From Craterostigma plantagineum (taxonomy: Eukaryota > Streptophyta > Magnoliopsida > Lamiales > Linderniaceae), in NCBI GenBank assembly GCA_027422505.1, contig JAPQWV010001548.1:18663-82662 (forward strand): a stretch of 64,000 nt of DNA. The letters are read 5' to 3'. The first letter of the stretch is position 1. Each line of letters starts with the position of its first letter. This document shows positions 47,119-59,164 of the stretch, piece after piece. The translations under genes and the position numbers were made by a program. The notes under the pieces were generated by a model. That model saw only the letters and a program-made list of their open reading frames with translations, had not been told where the DNA came from and made no database searches.

Positions 47119-50100
47119 GAAAGATATTCACGAGTAAGATAATCAGGAAGACTATTATCACTTCCTTTTTTATAAATAATTTCAAAATCAAATGGGGCTA
47201 AATGAGCCTGCCATCTCGCAAACATTTGTTTGGAGACATCATGTTTGAAATCTTTCTGGAACATGAATTTAGCAGCTTGACAATCAGTTTTTATTAAAAA
47301 CTTTTGATTATATAAATCATCCTGAAATTTAAGAACACACTTAACTATAGTAAGTACTTCTCTAGCTATAGAAGCATAATTTTTCTGAGCAGTATTCCAT
47401 TTTCCCGAATGGAATCTTACTAAATATTCTTTCTTATCTTCTGGAGAAATTTGTTTTAAGATTCCTCCAAAACCTAAATCAGACGCATCAGTTTCAATAA
47501 TTTTTTGCCAATTAGAATTAGCAAGCATTAAACAAGGTAAATGTGTAACCTTATTTTTAATTTTTCTAATTACTGCAGTGTGACTATCTGTCCACTGACA
47601 AGGAATCTTTTTTAATCTATCATATAAGATAGATGTATCAATAGCAAGATTTTTGTAATAAGGAGAAATATAATTTAAGCTTCCTAAAAATCTTTGAAGC
47701 TGAGTTTTATCTAAAATTTGATCTGGAAATTTTGATGCAAACTCAATACTTCTATTAATTGGATTAATATTTCCTTTTTCAATATTATGACCCAAAAATC
47801 TAATTTTAGTTTGAAATAAAACCATTTTTGGACTTGATATAACTAATCCATTTGAATAACAATTTTCTTGAATATATCAAGATGTTTAAAATGTGTTTCA
47901 ATATCTTTTGAAAATATCAAAATATCATCAATATAAACGATAATAAAATTACTATAAGGAATAAAAATATCGTTCATAATATTTTGAAATTCAGAAGGAG
48001 CGTTTTTCAAACCAAAAGGCATTACGTTCCATTCAAATTGACCAATTGGGACTGTAAAAGCAGTTTTATATCTATCTTTTTCAGCCACTTGTATTTGCCA
48101 AATCCTGATTTTAAATCAAATTTTGAAAAGATTATTGCATCGAATAATCGATCTAAAAGATCCTTTTTATTAGGGATAGGATACCTAATCCATTTTAAAC
48201 TTTATTCAGGGGTTTATAATTAATAACTAACCTAGGTGCTCCCCTTTCCTTTTCTGCCGCATTATTGACATAAAAGGCTGTGCATGACCAAGGTGATTTG
48301 GAAGGTTTTATTAAACCTTTCTGTAAAAGAGAAGTTATTTCTTTTTTACATAATTCTAATAATTCAGAATTCATCTGACAAGGACGAGCTTTAGTGGGAA
48401 TATTTTTCTCACTAAAATCATCTTCATAAGGCAAAGAAACTATATGTTTTTTTCTATTCCAAAAAGCATTAGGAAGATCATTACATATTTGTAATGTAAA
48501 TTCATTATGTAATAATTTAGTTTTTTCTTGTAGCTTAGGATTTTGAAGTTTATCTTCAATCGTAAGTATATTAATTTCTTGTTTAAGGTAATTTACCTGT
48601 TTTTCTTTTGCTTTTATAAGAATAGAATCCTTAATTTCATTAAGAATTCTAGTAAAAGGTTCAGTAATGAACTCAAAGTAAACTTCTTTATTTTCGAAGT
48701 TACCTTTAAATCCAAGTTCATTTATATTTTGGATGGGAAATATTTTTCTAAGGAACGGAGTACCAAGAATTACTTGGTTTGTAATATTCTTGACCAGTAA
48801 GAATGAAGTAGGAATGCAGACCTTATTTTTACAAATAAAGCCTTAGGAATTTTGTAATTAATTTGAAGTTTTTCTCCGCTTGCAGAGCTAAGAGAATGAG
48901 CTGTTTTATGAAAATATTGAGTAGGAATTATTCCTTCCTGAATACAATTTAAATCTGCTCCACTATCAATTAGTGCAATCAGATTCTTTTGGAAATTTCC
49001 GTCTATAAGTAAAGATATTTTTACAAGCCATTTTGAGAAGTAATAACTTCTAATGTGGAAAGAAAATTATCTTCCTGAATTTTTTCAGAAGTACTAGCAA
49101 AGTTTTCATTAACTTTGAATTTGTTAACAATTTCTTTCCCTTTTCTAATGTAGAAAATATTCTTTCTAAATCTATATGACTTAATTTTAAATTTTTAATT
49201 TCATCTTTTAAATTTGAAATTTCAATTGTTAAATCTTTAATATTAACATTTGATTCATTTTTGTTTAATTGATTTTTATTACGAAGTAATCTCATTACTT
49301 CGGCCATACTATAAGGTTCAGATTTAGTTAATTTAGGAATAACTTCTTTTGAAGTTTCTTCCTCTTTTTGAATTAATCTTTTAATTATATGATTTTTTAA
49401 TCTGGATCTTCTGTTTCTTTTAACATTTCAAGAAGATTATTATCAAGAACATTTAATTCTAATTCTTGAAATTGAGATATAATTTGATATAAATTATCTT
49501 CTGGTTCAGATTCTGAATTTTTTATATTTTTAGAACAAGATTGTCCTATTTGACAGTTTTGACATTCTTCAGATTCTTCTGAAGAAACTTCTTTAATGAA
49601 ATTATTTTCATTTTCTGAAAAATCTGATTCACTTTCAGATATATCAGATTCTAATAAAATTTTTGATAGTGATTCTTTTAATTCGTTATCAATTTCTAAA
49701 TTATTAATTTTCCTTTTGGTCCAGCAAGTTTTTGCTTTATGACCAATTTTTCCGCATTTTCTGCAGATAATTGGAGGAAAATTTTTTCTATAAGTGATAG
49801 TCTTTTTTGTCTTTTGAGAGATTTTGTTCTCTCCTTTTTGATTTTCGATATTTTCTCCTTTCATATTGTTTAGGGGAATATTTTTTTAGGTTTATATTCT
49901 TTACGAGGTTTACTCGTAGAAGGATTTTCTAAACCAAATTGACTGCAGAATTCTCCTAATTGTTTTTCTCATCAAGAGAATGTCTCTTAAGTTGTTTATT
50001 TAGCTTTATTTCATTGCATAAAGCTAAACCTTCCTGTATACAGGTTCCTATTAATCTACCGTAAGTATATGAATTATAATCTATACTGGATTCTCCATTT

Positions 50101-51467
50101 CTAAGAGTTTTCTTAACTCTTTCAGCAAATAAGAAAGGAAGACCATCAATAAATTTGGATTTCCAATGAGTGCTATTTGACTCAGGAAGTTCCATGACTC
50201 TGCTAAGGAAAGTATCCTTATACCATCTAAATGATGTGAGAGTTTTACACCTAAGGTTTTGGAGCAGAGTTCTAACATTTTCGGAATTATCAGACCATCG
50301 GCCTGTAAAATGTTCAACGATGTTTATACATAAAGTATAAACAGCATTTTCAATAACTGCATCATTTTCCTCTTTTACAGTAAGGAAAATACTTTCACGA
50401 TCTGGTTGAGATAAATAATTATCCCACCAACCTTTCAACTGACCAGTAAAGCCAGCGACAAGCATTTGAGCTATAGTTTTGTCTGTATTACCTTGAGTTT
50501 TACAGACTGTACTATACATCATCATTCTATGAACCATACCGAAAGTTTGTCTTTCCGTATAGCCATCTAGATTCCATTCATAAATACAATGACCATTATA
50601 TGAATTATTAATAGTAAGATCATGTTCTTCAATTAAAACATCTTGAGGAGTTGGTCTTGGGTAATAATATTTAGTTTGAATTGGTTTACTAGCAAATTTT
50701 GAAGAATTTCTTATTTTATTTATTTCTTCATTAAAAGTATTATGAAAATTATCAGAATTTTCAAGCTGATTTTCAAAGTCTTCACTTAAAGTATTAAGCT
50801 TTAGATTTTTAAGCTTATTTTCAATCAAATCTTCAATTTGAGTAATCGACTTTATTTAAAATCAACAATCTCAGGGGGAGGTTGAATACTTGTAGAAGCT
50901 ATATTAGCTATTTTAATATCACTTATATTTTTATCTTTATTTATTAAAAGATAATTTTTTATATCTTTAATAGAAAAAGATATTTCTTCTATATTTTTCT
51001 TTAATAAAGAAATTTGTTCTCCTAAAACAATAACGTACATATTTGTATAATTTTGTTGTTTTAAAAGACCATTATATGATTTACAGTAACTGTAAGAGTT
51101 TCGTTTTCAAATAATTTTTGAAAAGCATTATAATAGCGAATTTCATTTTCTTTTTCCATTTGGAAACTAGTTTGAGGAGGATAAATTGAATTTAAATTTT
51201 TTCCTGATGAAAGTTTATAATTTCTTTCAAGAACTGAAATCATATTTTTAAAATAATTTGTCAAAAACCAAGGAATAAAAGGTGATTTTTCATTTCTTTT
51301 TGACAAATCATTATAAAATTTGTTTTGAATAATAATTTTATCTTCGTTATTAAAACTTTCAAAAAACCATTTTCGAAAAAGTTCCCATTTGGGTAAATTA
51401 ATTCTTTTTGAACTTCTTTTCTTGCCGGAGAACCCGGACTAAAATCTATTTTAGGTTTTAAATCCAT
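47115..51467 (-). pseudogene. ORF2 coat-protease-RT-RNase H polyprotein, unit G
   Basis: Complete in extent. Main open pieces: coat core 49956-50828 (290 aa), CCHC plus acidic linker 49397-49864, coiled coil 49050-49307, RT N-terminus 48195-48434, RT palm with YIDD 47843-48088, RT thumb to RNase H end EYLS 47115-47825 (236 aa, all D-E-D residues present). Ser in NEKSPF matches unit B; Ile in QKIIETD matches A and B; Thr in REVLTIV is unique to this copy. Confidence 0.87.
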
Positions 51468-52532
51468 TAAACACAAAATTCCATTTCTGACTCGGTTATT
51501 TCCTCGTCTTTATTTTTAGAAATTCCATGAACTATATTATCAGAATTAATTCTTAATTCTTCTACCCTATTTTGTAGATAATCATTAGAGATTGATTCTC
51601 TAACTTGAGAAGTCGAAGCTCTAGAAGGAGACCTTATCATATAGTCACATGGAGATATATGATAATGAGAAGAGGCTGATCTAGTCATTCTAGATCTAGG
51701 AGTTCTAAAGTCAATAGATTTACGACTTTGATCAAACTGTATTTGAACAGTTCCATCAGTAGATTGTATTATTTGAGTGGGATTATGTTGTATTTTAGGC
51801 TGAAGAGGCATGGCTCTTTCAATTATCCAGTTTTCTGGAAAATACAATTTCTTCCCATTTTATAGATCTACGAGTTGTAATATTAGATCTACTAAAGTTG
51901 GTTTCTATTAGAATGGTTTCGTTGATAGGTTTATCAACAATTTTACATTGAGGATTAAGCGTATATAAAGGCTTATAATAAATTCTATAACAGATACATA
52001 TTACTTCCGAACCCGGAGCGTAATTATATCCGTGAGTTTTGACATTTAATGTCAGAGCATCCAAAATATTGACATCAGTCAAAGATAATTGGAGATTTGG
52101 ATAAACATTAAAATAAACTGGACCATGTGCCAGACTTGACTGAATAATTCCCATAAGGGATTGTTTCCAGTCAAGATTTCTACCATCTCTAAGAGCTGCT
52201 ATAAAGCTCTCTGGTAAACCTTCTAAAGTTAAAGGCTTAAAAGCTACCTGAACTAATCCAATATGGATAAACTTATGATTCAATCTATATTTTTCTAAGT
52301 CTCTATTACTTAGAAGTCTAATAACCATCTCTTCGTTGTTGAGAGAGATAGTTTCTTCGGTAGTTTTGACTACCTGTTTTAAACCTAATTTTTCAAATGT
52401 TCCTAATTCATAGATTATTTTATAATCTATCTTAGGAATTGTCCAACGATTTAATTTTTCTAAATCTTGAGGAACATCATATTCCTCTTCAATACTGTTT
52501 TTAACAGTATCTTTTCTTCGCATCAAATTCAT
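51467..52532 (-). pseudogene. Movement protein (ORF1), unit G
   Basis: ATG at 52530-52532, stop TAA at 51467-51469. The first 230 codons (51819-52532) are open from the native start through the 30K core; one extra A near 51841 shifts to the frame of 51467-51847, which is open to the native end FCV. Only one frame break, so this is the least damaged full-length movement protein in the window. Confidence 0.87.
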
Positions 52533-52575
52533 GAGAATATGACGTTAAACTACACCGTAACTTCTTAATACCCCC

Positions 52576-52593
52576 ACCATGGCTCTGATACCA
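52576..52593 (-). other. tRNA-iMet primer binding site, unit G
   Basis: Minus-strand TGGTATCAGAGCCATGGT in native context between leader and movement protein. Confidence 0.9.
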
Positions 52594-52815
52594 TTTTTAG
52601 GATCTTTGTACAAAATAAAAATAATGAAAATAAAATAATGATTGATATATGGTATAAACAACCTATCAAACCATGATAATGATACAAGGCTTTGTTTAAC
52701 CAGTTTAGTCCAATCGGACCTGAGGTAGTCAAGCCATAATACCAAAATCAGACTTTCGTTAGAAAGTTTTGTTCAAGGGCAGTTCAACCAAAATACCAAA
52801 CATCAAAAGAAAAAT
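52594..52815 (-). other. Leader end, right side of unit G
   Basis: About 220 bases of leader upstream of the PBS; promoter and distal leader are missing, replaced by the bridged junction to unit H. Confidence 0.75.
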
Positions 52816-52830
52816 CGTAAGTATATTAAA
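52814..52830. other. Head-to-head G/H junction with templated bridge
   Basis: Leader sequence is followed by CGTAAGTAT and then movement protein from ATTAAATCG. With its edges the bridge matches 17 bases of pol (4348-4364 in unit A), so it looks copied from elsewhere in the viral genome. The mirror junction is at 8238-8252. Confidence 0.8.
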
Positions 52831-53808
52831 TCGTTGGACAATTCCTAAGATAGATTATAAAATAATCTATGAATTAGGAACCTTTGAAAAATTAGGTTTA
52901 AAACAGGTAGTCAAACTACCGAAGAAACTATCTCTCTCAACAACGAAGAGATGGTTATTAGACTTCTAAGTAATAGAGACTTAGAAAAATATAGATTGAA
53001 TCATAAGTTTATCCATATTGGATTAGTTCAGGTAGCTTTTAAGCCTTTAACTTTAGAAGGTTTACCAGAGAGCTTTATAGCAGCTCTTAGAGATGGTAGA
53101 AATCTTGACTGGAAACAATCCCTTATGGGAATTATTCAGTCAAGTCTGGCACATGGTCCAGTTTATTTTAATGTTTATCCAAATCTCCAATTATCTTTGA
53201 CTGATGTCAATATTTTGGATGCTCTGACATTAAATGTCAAAACTCACGGATATAATTACGCTCCGGGTTCGGAAGTAATATGTATCTGTTATAGAATTTA
53301 TTATAAGCCTTTATATACGCTTAATCCTCAATGTAAAATTGTTGATAAACCTATCAACGAAACCATTCTAATAGAAACCAACTTTAGTAGATCTATATTA
53401 CAACTCGTAGATCTATAAAATGGGAAGAAATTGTATTTCCAGAAAACTGGATAATTGAAAGAGCCATGCCTCTTCAGCCTAAAATACACATAATCCCACT
53501 CAAATAATACAATCTACTGATGGAACTGTTTCAATACAGTTTGATCAAAGTCGTAAATCTATTGACTTTAGAACTCCTAGATCTAGAATGACTAGATCAG
53601 CCTCTTCTCATTATCATATATCTCCATGTGACTATATGATAAGGTCTCCTTCTAGAGCTTCGACTTCTCAAGTTAGAGAATCAATCTCTAATGATTATCT
53701 ACAAAATAGGGTAGAAGAATTAAGAATTAATTCTGATAATATAGTTCATGGAATTTCTAAAAATAAAGACGAGGAAATAACCGAGTCAGAATGGAATTTT
53801 GTGTTTAA
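52829..53808 (+). pseudogene. Movement protein (ORF1), N-truncated, unit H
   Basis: Begins at the LNRWTIPK codons like unit A, without the native start. Frame breaks near 52913, 53393, 53488 and 53790. The open piece 52951-53418 (155 aa) holds the 30K core; stop TAA at 53806-53808. Confidence 0.82.
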
Positions 53809-56760
53809 TGGATTTAAAACCTAAAATAGATTTTAGTCCGGGTTCTCCGGCAAGAAAAGAAGTTCAAAAAGAATTTAATTTACCCAAATGGGAACTTTTT
53901 CGAAAATGGTTTTTTGAAAGTTTTAATAACGAAGATAAAATTATTATTCAAAACAAATTTTATAATGATTTGTCAAAAAGAAATGAAAAATTACCTTTTA
54001 TTCCTTGGTTTTTGACAAATTATTTTAAAAATATGATTTCAGTTCTTGAAAGAAATTATAAACTTTCATCAGGAAAAAATTTAAATTCAATTTATCCTCC
54101 TCAAACTAGTTTCCAAATGGAAAAAGAAAATGAAATTCGCTATTATAATGCTTTTCAAAAATTATTTGAAAACGAAACTCTTACAGTTACTGTAAATCAC
54201 ATTAATGGTCTTTTAAAACAACAAAATTATACAAATATGTACGTTATTGTTTTAGGAGAACAAATTTCTTTATTAAAGAAAAATATAGAAGAAATATCTT
54301 TTTCTATTAAAGATATAAAAAATTATCTTTTAATAAATAAAGATAAAAATATAAGTGATATTAAAATAGCTAATATAGCTTCTACAAGTATTCAACCTTC
54401 CCCTGAGATTGTTGATTTTAAATTAAAGTCGATTACTCAAATTGAAGATTTGATTGAAAATATGCTTAAAAATCTAAAGCTTAATACTTTAAGTGAAGAC
54501 TTTGAAAATCAGCTTGAAAATTCTGATAATTTTCATAATACTTTTAATGAAGAAATAAATAAAATAAGAAATTCTTCAAAATTTGCTAGTAAACCAATTC
54601 AAACTAAATATTATTACCCAAGACCAACTCCTCAAGATGTTTTAATTGAAGAACATGATCTTACTATTATAATTCATATAATGGTCATTGTATTTATGAA
54701 TGGAATCTAGATGGCTATACGGAAAGACAAACTTTCGGTATGGTTCATAGAATGATGATGTATAGTACAGTCTGTAAAACTCAAGGTAATACAGACAAAA
54801 CTATAGCTCAAATGCTTGTCGCTGGCTTTACTGGTCAGTTGAAAGGTTGGTGGGATAATTATTTATCTCAACCAGATCGTGAAAGTATTTTCCTTACTGT
54901 AAAGAGGAAAATGATGCAGTTATTGAAAATGCTGTTTATACTTTATGTATAAACATCGTTGAACATTTTACAGGCCGATGGTCTGATAATTCCGAAAATG
55001 TTAGAACTCTGCTCCAAAACCTTAGGTGTAAAACTCTCACATCATTTAGATGGTATAAGGATACTTTCCTTAGCAGAGTCATGGAACTTCCTGAGTCAAA
55101 TAGCACTCATTGGAAATCCAAATTTATTGATGGTCTTCCTTTCTTATTTGCTGAAAGAGTTAAGAAAACTCTTAGAAATGGAGAATCCAGTATAGATTAT
55201 AATTCATATACTTACGGTAGATTAATAGGAACCTGTATACAGGAAGGTTTAGCTTTATGCAATGAAATAAAGCTAAATAAACAACTTAAGAGACATTCTC
55301 TTGATGAGAAAAAACAATTAGGAGAATTCTGCAGTCAATTTGGTTTAGAAAATCCTTCTACGAGTAAACCTCGTAAAGAATATAAACCTAAAAAATATTC
55401 CCCTAAACAATATGAAAGGAGAAAATATCGAAAATCAAAAAGGAGAGAACAAAATCTCTCAAAAGACAAAAAAGACTATCACTATAGAAAAAATTTTCCT
55501 CCAATTATCTGCAGAAAATGCGGAAAATTGGTCATAAAGCAAAAACTTGCTGGACCAAAAGGAAAATTAATAATTTAGAAATTGATAACGAATTAAAAGA
55601 ATCACTATCAAAAATTTTATTAGAATCTGATATATCTGAAAGTGAATCAGATTTTTCAGAAAATGAAATAATTTCATTAAAGAAGTTTCTTCAGAAGAAT
55701 CTGAAGAATGTCAAAACTGTCAAATAGGACAATCTTGTTCTAAAAATATAAAAAATTCAGAATCTGAACCAGAAGATAATTTATATCAAATTATATCTCA
55801 ATTTCAAGAATTAGAATTAAATGTTCTTGATAATAATCTTCTTGAAATGTTAAAAAGAACAGAAGATCCAGATTTAAAAAATCATATAATAAAAGATTAA
55901 TTCAAAAAGAGGAAGAAACTTCAAAAGAAGTTATTCCTAAATTAACTAAATCTGAACCTTATAGTATGGCCGAAGTAATGAGATTACTTCGTAATAAAAT
56001 CAATTAAACAAAAATGAATCAAATGTTAATATTAAAGATTTAACAATTGAAATTTCAAATTTAAAAGATGAAATTAAAAATTTAAAATTAAGTCATATAG
56101 ATTTAGAAAGAAGATTTTCTACATTAGAAAAAGGGAAAGAAATTGTTAACAAATTCAAAGTTAATGAAAACTTTGCTAGTACTTCTGAAAAATTCAGGAA
56201 GATAATTTTCTTTCCACATTAGAAGTTATTACTTCTCAAAAAGGCTTGTAAAAATATCTTTACTTATAGACGGAAATTTCCAAAAGAATCTGATTGCACT
56301 AATTGATAGTGGAGCAGATTTAAATTGTATTCAGGAAGGAATAATTCCTACTCAATATTTTCATAAAACAGCTCATTCTCTTAGCTCTGCAAGCGGAGAA
56401 AAACTTCAAATTAATTACAAAATTCCTAAGGCCTTTATTTGTAAAAATAAGGTCTGCATTCCTACTTCATTCTTACTGTCAAGAATATTACAAACCAAGT
56501 AATTCTTGGTACTCCGTTCCTTAGAAAAATATTTCCCATCCAAAATATAAATGAACTTGGATTTAAAGGTAACTTCGAAAATAAAGAAGTTTACTTTGAG
56601 TTCATTACTGAACCTTTTACTAGAATTCTTAATGAAATTAAGGATTCTATTCTTATAAAAGCAAAAGAAAACAGGTAAATTACCTTAAACAAGAAATTAA
56701 TATACTTACGATTGAAGATAAACTTCAAAATCCTAAGCTACAAGAAAAAATTAAATTATT
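53808..56760 (+). pseudogene. ORF2, 3'-truncated (coat to protease), unit H
   Basis: The 303-codon open piece 53799-54710 gives the cleanest coat N-terminal half in the cluster; later pieces are 54740-54952 and 55081-55578 (coat C-terminus; the CCHC is broken by one A lost near 55527). Copy-specific: Ser for Pro in IQPSPEI, Met for Lys in IENMLKN, an altered KKRTEDP near 55855. The protease DSGAD codons are present (around 56307) but frame-shifted. Confidence 0.83.
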
Positions 56761-57064
56761 TGTTGGTCCCGAAATGCACCAAACAAGGAATCAAAGATAG
56801 CTAAAGATGGTTAAATGGAAAGAAAGGGAGAGTTTCTCACCTTGTAGTGTGTGTAGTGTGTGAAAACGAATTTTAGCTTTTTGATCTTTGATTACCTTTC
56901 AAGTGAGTTGGTAATACCTTATATACCACATTAACCCTAGGTATATAAGGCCCAATCACTAATAATAAAATAATAACAATCTAGTCCAAAGCCCAAGCTA
57001 AAGATAATTACATAATAGGTCTCAAGACTTAAACTATTGACACAACTAATTAAATATCCTAACA
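56761..57064 (-). repeat. 3' LTR of the copia element
   Basis: Coding strand starts TGTTAGGATATTTAA and ends CGGGACCAACA, 304 bp with TG...CA ends, directly after a polypurine tract. A coding-strand TATATAAGG at 56917-56925 is a candidate TATA box. The EPRV sequence stops exactly at its outer end. Confidence 0.8.
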
Positions 57065-57077
57065 ATCTCCCCCTTTG
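57065..57077 (-). other. Polypurine tract of the copia element
   Basis: Coding-strand CAAAGGGGGAGAT abutting TGTTAGG of the LTR, the usual copia arrangement. Confidence 0.82.
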
Positions 57078-57122
57078 TGTCAATTGTTGGGAGTCTTGAA
57101 TCTTGGGCGTTGGGATGGTGGA

Positions 57123-57548
57123 TTAGCGTGTGAGTGTTTCGCGAAGCCCTAGCTTGAACTCGAAGGCGCGGAGATTCCTTCGAAGTACCATTCGATCGGC
57201 TATAGCGTCAATGAGCTTCGCGAACTTGGATCGGCAGAGAGGATCTTCTTCCGAAAGGATGCGGCATATCTTCATCAGTTTGTCTTGGATGATGGTGAGT
57301 GTCCCATCCGAGAACTTTGCCACTTCGGAGCAGCGCAGGAGCCTCATCTTTCCTTTGTAGTTCGAGTAGGCGACCGCCGGATCATCTCCGTCGATCACAT
57401 CGCCCTCTCGATAGTCGTCTGCATTCTTGAAAGATGGGCGCGTCAAGTTCACCTTCTTGAGATTATGTTCCACCGCCATCTGCAGATCGTGGGTGGCGTA
57501 GAATCTGACCTGTCGGAGCATGTGGCGCTTGATGGCTACATATCCCAT
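57123..57548 (-). pseudogene. Extra ORF of the copia element, C-terminal part
   Basis: 141 codons. LQMAVEHNLKKVNLTRP and EVAKFSDGTLTIIQDKL resemble a protein family I recall from plant (notably Asteraceae) retrotransposon-derived hypothetical proteins, where they sit in large non-pol ORFs. Function unknown. It partly overlaps the preceding piece in another frame, so the ORF is broken near 57540. Confidence 0.6.
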
Positions 57549-58183
57549 GGTGACCGGTTCAGCACGTACGAGGTGTCCAGAGCTTCGGGGACGAGTCTGA
57601 ACTGCTTCAGGGATTCCAGCATGCTGTATAGGTCACCCAGGCGCAGAAACTTGAAGTCCGCCTCACTGACTTCACTGTAGCTCTCATCCTGCCTCATTAC
57701 TGTGAAGACTGGGTAGTAGACAGGTCCTTTCGACTCGTGGCGGAGGTCAGTGACTTTGCAGATGGGGGCCCGATTCATTTCCTGAGTGATGTTTTCCTCG
57801 TCGGACAGCGTCCTATCTGTGCATTTGTGGCACAGAAGGCTCCATCGATAGAGTTGCTTCTTTCTCTCGCTCCAACTTTGGATGTTCATCAGCTCATACT
57901 CGTCGAAGGTGGTGACGATCTTCTCCTTGCGCCGCCAGATCCTCTTCCTGATCTCTTCCTGAAATGGCGCGGTGATCTTTTTATTTTCCCACGGTGCTTC
58001 CTGTATGTCCACCGTGGGCACATCCGTTTGAGCAGCAGGAGCCTCAGTCTGCTGCGCTTGGAACTGAAGGATGTTCTCGAGCTCGGCCGATTCCGCGTCG
58101 TACTCCTCTCCGTTCTCGTCGTCTGCGGTGTTGATCAGCGTGAGTGAGGCTTCCTTTAGCAGACGTCGAGCGTTTTCCACCAA
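57536..58183 (-). pseudogene. Extra ORF of the copia element, middle part
   Basis: 215 codons, charged: acidic N-terminal half (NTADDENGEEYDAESAELEN), then a basic stretch (IRKRIWRRKEKIVTTFDEYE) and a Cys pair (CHKC). It continues the same long ORF as its neighbours. The region 58184-58535 on this strand is low-complexity and frame-broken. No enzymatic motif seen. Confidence 0.55.
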
Positions 58184-58535
58184 CTTCCTGGCTGCTACTG
58201 CGTCGGCGGGTGTGTACAGCCATTCATCGTTGAAGATATAGGCCTCTATCTCATTTGTGCGCAGTAGACGTCCTCGACAGCCAGGTTGGAGTCGATGTCG
58301 AGAGGGTGTGGCTATGTGATGGTGAGGGTGTTGCTTCGAAGGAGTTTTGTGGATTGTGTGGATGGTTGTGGTGGAGATTCAGGTGGTGCGGTTGGGGTGA
58401 TGGTCTTGGCGAGGATGATTTGGGTAATTGGTGGTGTAGATGTGGTGGATGCCTCTAACGTCGATGTGACAGTTAGAGGTTCGGAGTTGGTGGGTGGAGA
58501 CGGTGTAGAGGTGGTCTCTAACGTCGATGTGACGA

Positions 58536-59164
58536 TTAGAGTTTTGGAGACGTTGGTGTGTGGTGTGTGAGGGTGATTTGGTTAGTGACTCGGGGTTTTT
58601 GGAATGGGATGTTTTGGCTAGTGGGTTGTGAGGTTTCTGGTGCGGGTGCTGTTACAGGTCCAGAGGAGGAGGGCGGCGTCGATTGTATGAGTCCTTGTGA
58701 GCTCAGCTGCCTATTCTCCCCCTCGCGGCGATCTTGATCATCATCTTGATCGTCGCGTCTGGTCCTGCTAGTCTCGCCTTGAGTGCGGCAAGACAGTGGT
58801 TGCGTCATGATCTTCTTCATCTGCTGTTCTCCTCGTCGAGTTCTGTCATGGACTCGAATCTTGCTCTGAGGATGTAGAAAAGTTCCTTGGCAGAGATGGA
58901 GGAGAGAAGATCATCGGCGTCCGTGTGTTGCATAGGTGGTGGCGTCTCCGGGGCCACACCTTTGCCTTTGTCGATCGTGGACGCTTCGAGACGCGCGTAG
59001 ACTTTATCTAAAATCGACGCCTCAAGAGTCTTTGCAAACTCTTGAAGACGTGTCTCTAGCGCGGTCTCGGTGACGAAGTGGGGTAAAGCTAACAAGTTGG
59101 AGTCACGAAGAGCTTCAACTGTCACCGACTCGGTGAATATCGCCGATCGGCCGCCCGTTTGCAC
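58536..59164 (-). pseudogene. Extra ORF of the copia element, linker part
   Basis: Two overlapping pieces: 58817-59164 (LPHFVTETALETRLQEFAKT, then a coiled-coil-like stretch and an acidic end) and 58536-58820 (Arg/Asp- and Pro/Ser-rich, disordered). They join as a frame-shifted continuation. No family recognised. Confidence 0.45.

Larger units (their letters stand above)
44641..52815 (-). mobile_element. EPRV unit G, full length with duplicated leader ends
   Basis: Minus-strand order from 52815: leader, PBS, ORF1, ORF2, ORF3, promoter, leader. About 8.17 kb; some 215 bases of leader are present at both ends (about 44641-44855 and 52602-52815). It is the only unit with all parts in one uninterrupted block, and mirrors unit B. 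Confidence 0.87.
1..56760. mobile_element. Endogenous pararetrovirus cluster, eight units in direct and inverted order
   Basis: The same roughly 7.9-kb genome recurs along this stretch as units A(-), B to F(+), G(-) and H(+). Each carries some or all of: TATA promoter, leader, tRNA-Met primer site, movement protein, coat-protease-RT-RNase H polyprotein, and a third ORF. A 30K movement protein, circular permutation, and absence of integrase and LTRs separate it from a Ty3 retrotransposon and fit Caulimoviridae. Genus is not resolved: separate MP, a CP-Pol fusion and a downstream ORF do not let me choose. Copies are nearly identical apart from scattered one-base indels. The cluster is interrupted by a chromovirus at 30679-40579 and cut by a copia element at 56761. 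Confidence 0.9.
52816..56760 (+). mobile_element. EPRV unit H, truncated
   Basis: N-truncated movement protein and ORF2 as far as the protease-RT linker, then cut by the copia LTR at 56761. It mirrors the right half of unit A (4301-8250). RT, RNase H and ORF3 may lie beyond the copia element, outside the window. Confidence 0.85.

Noticed and set aside
56756..56760. Target-site duplication of the copia element (TTATT)
   Set aside because: The other end of the element is outside the window, so it cannot be confirmed.
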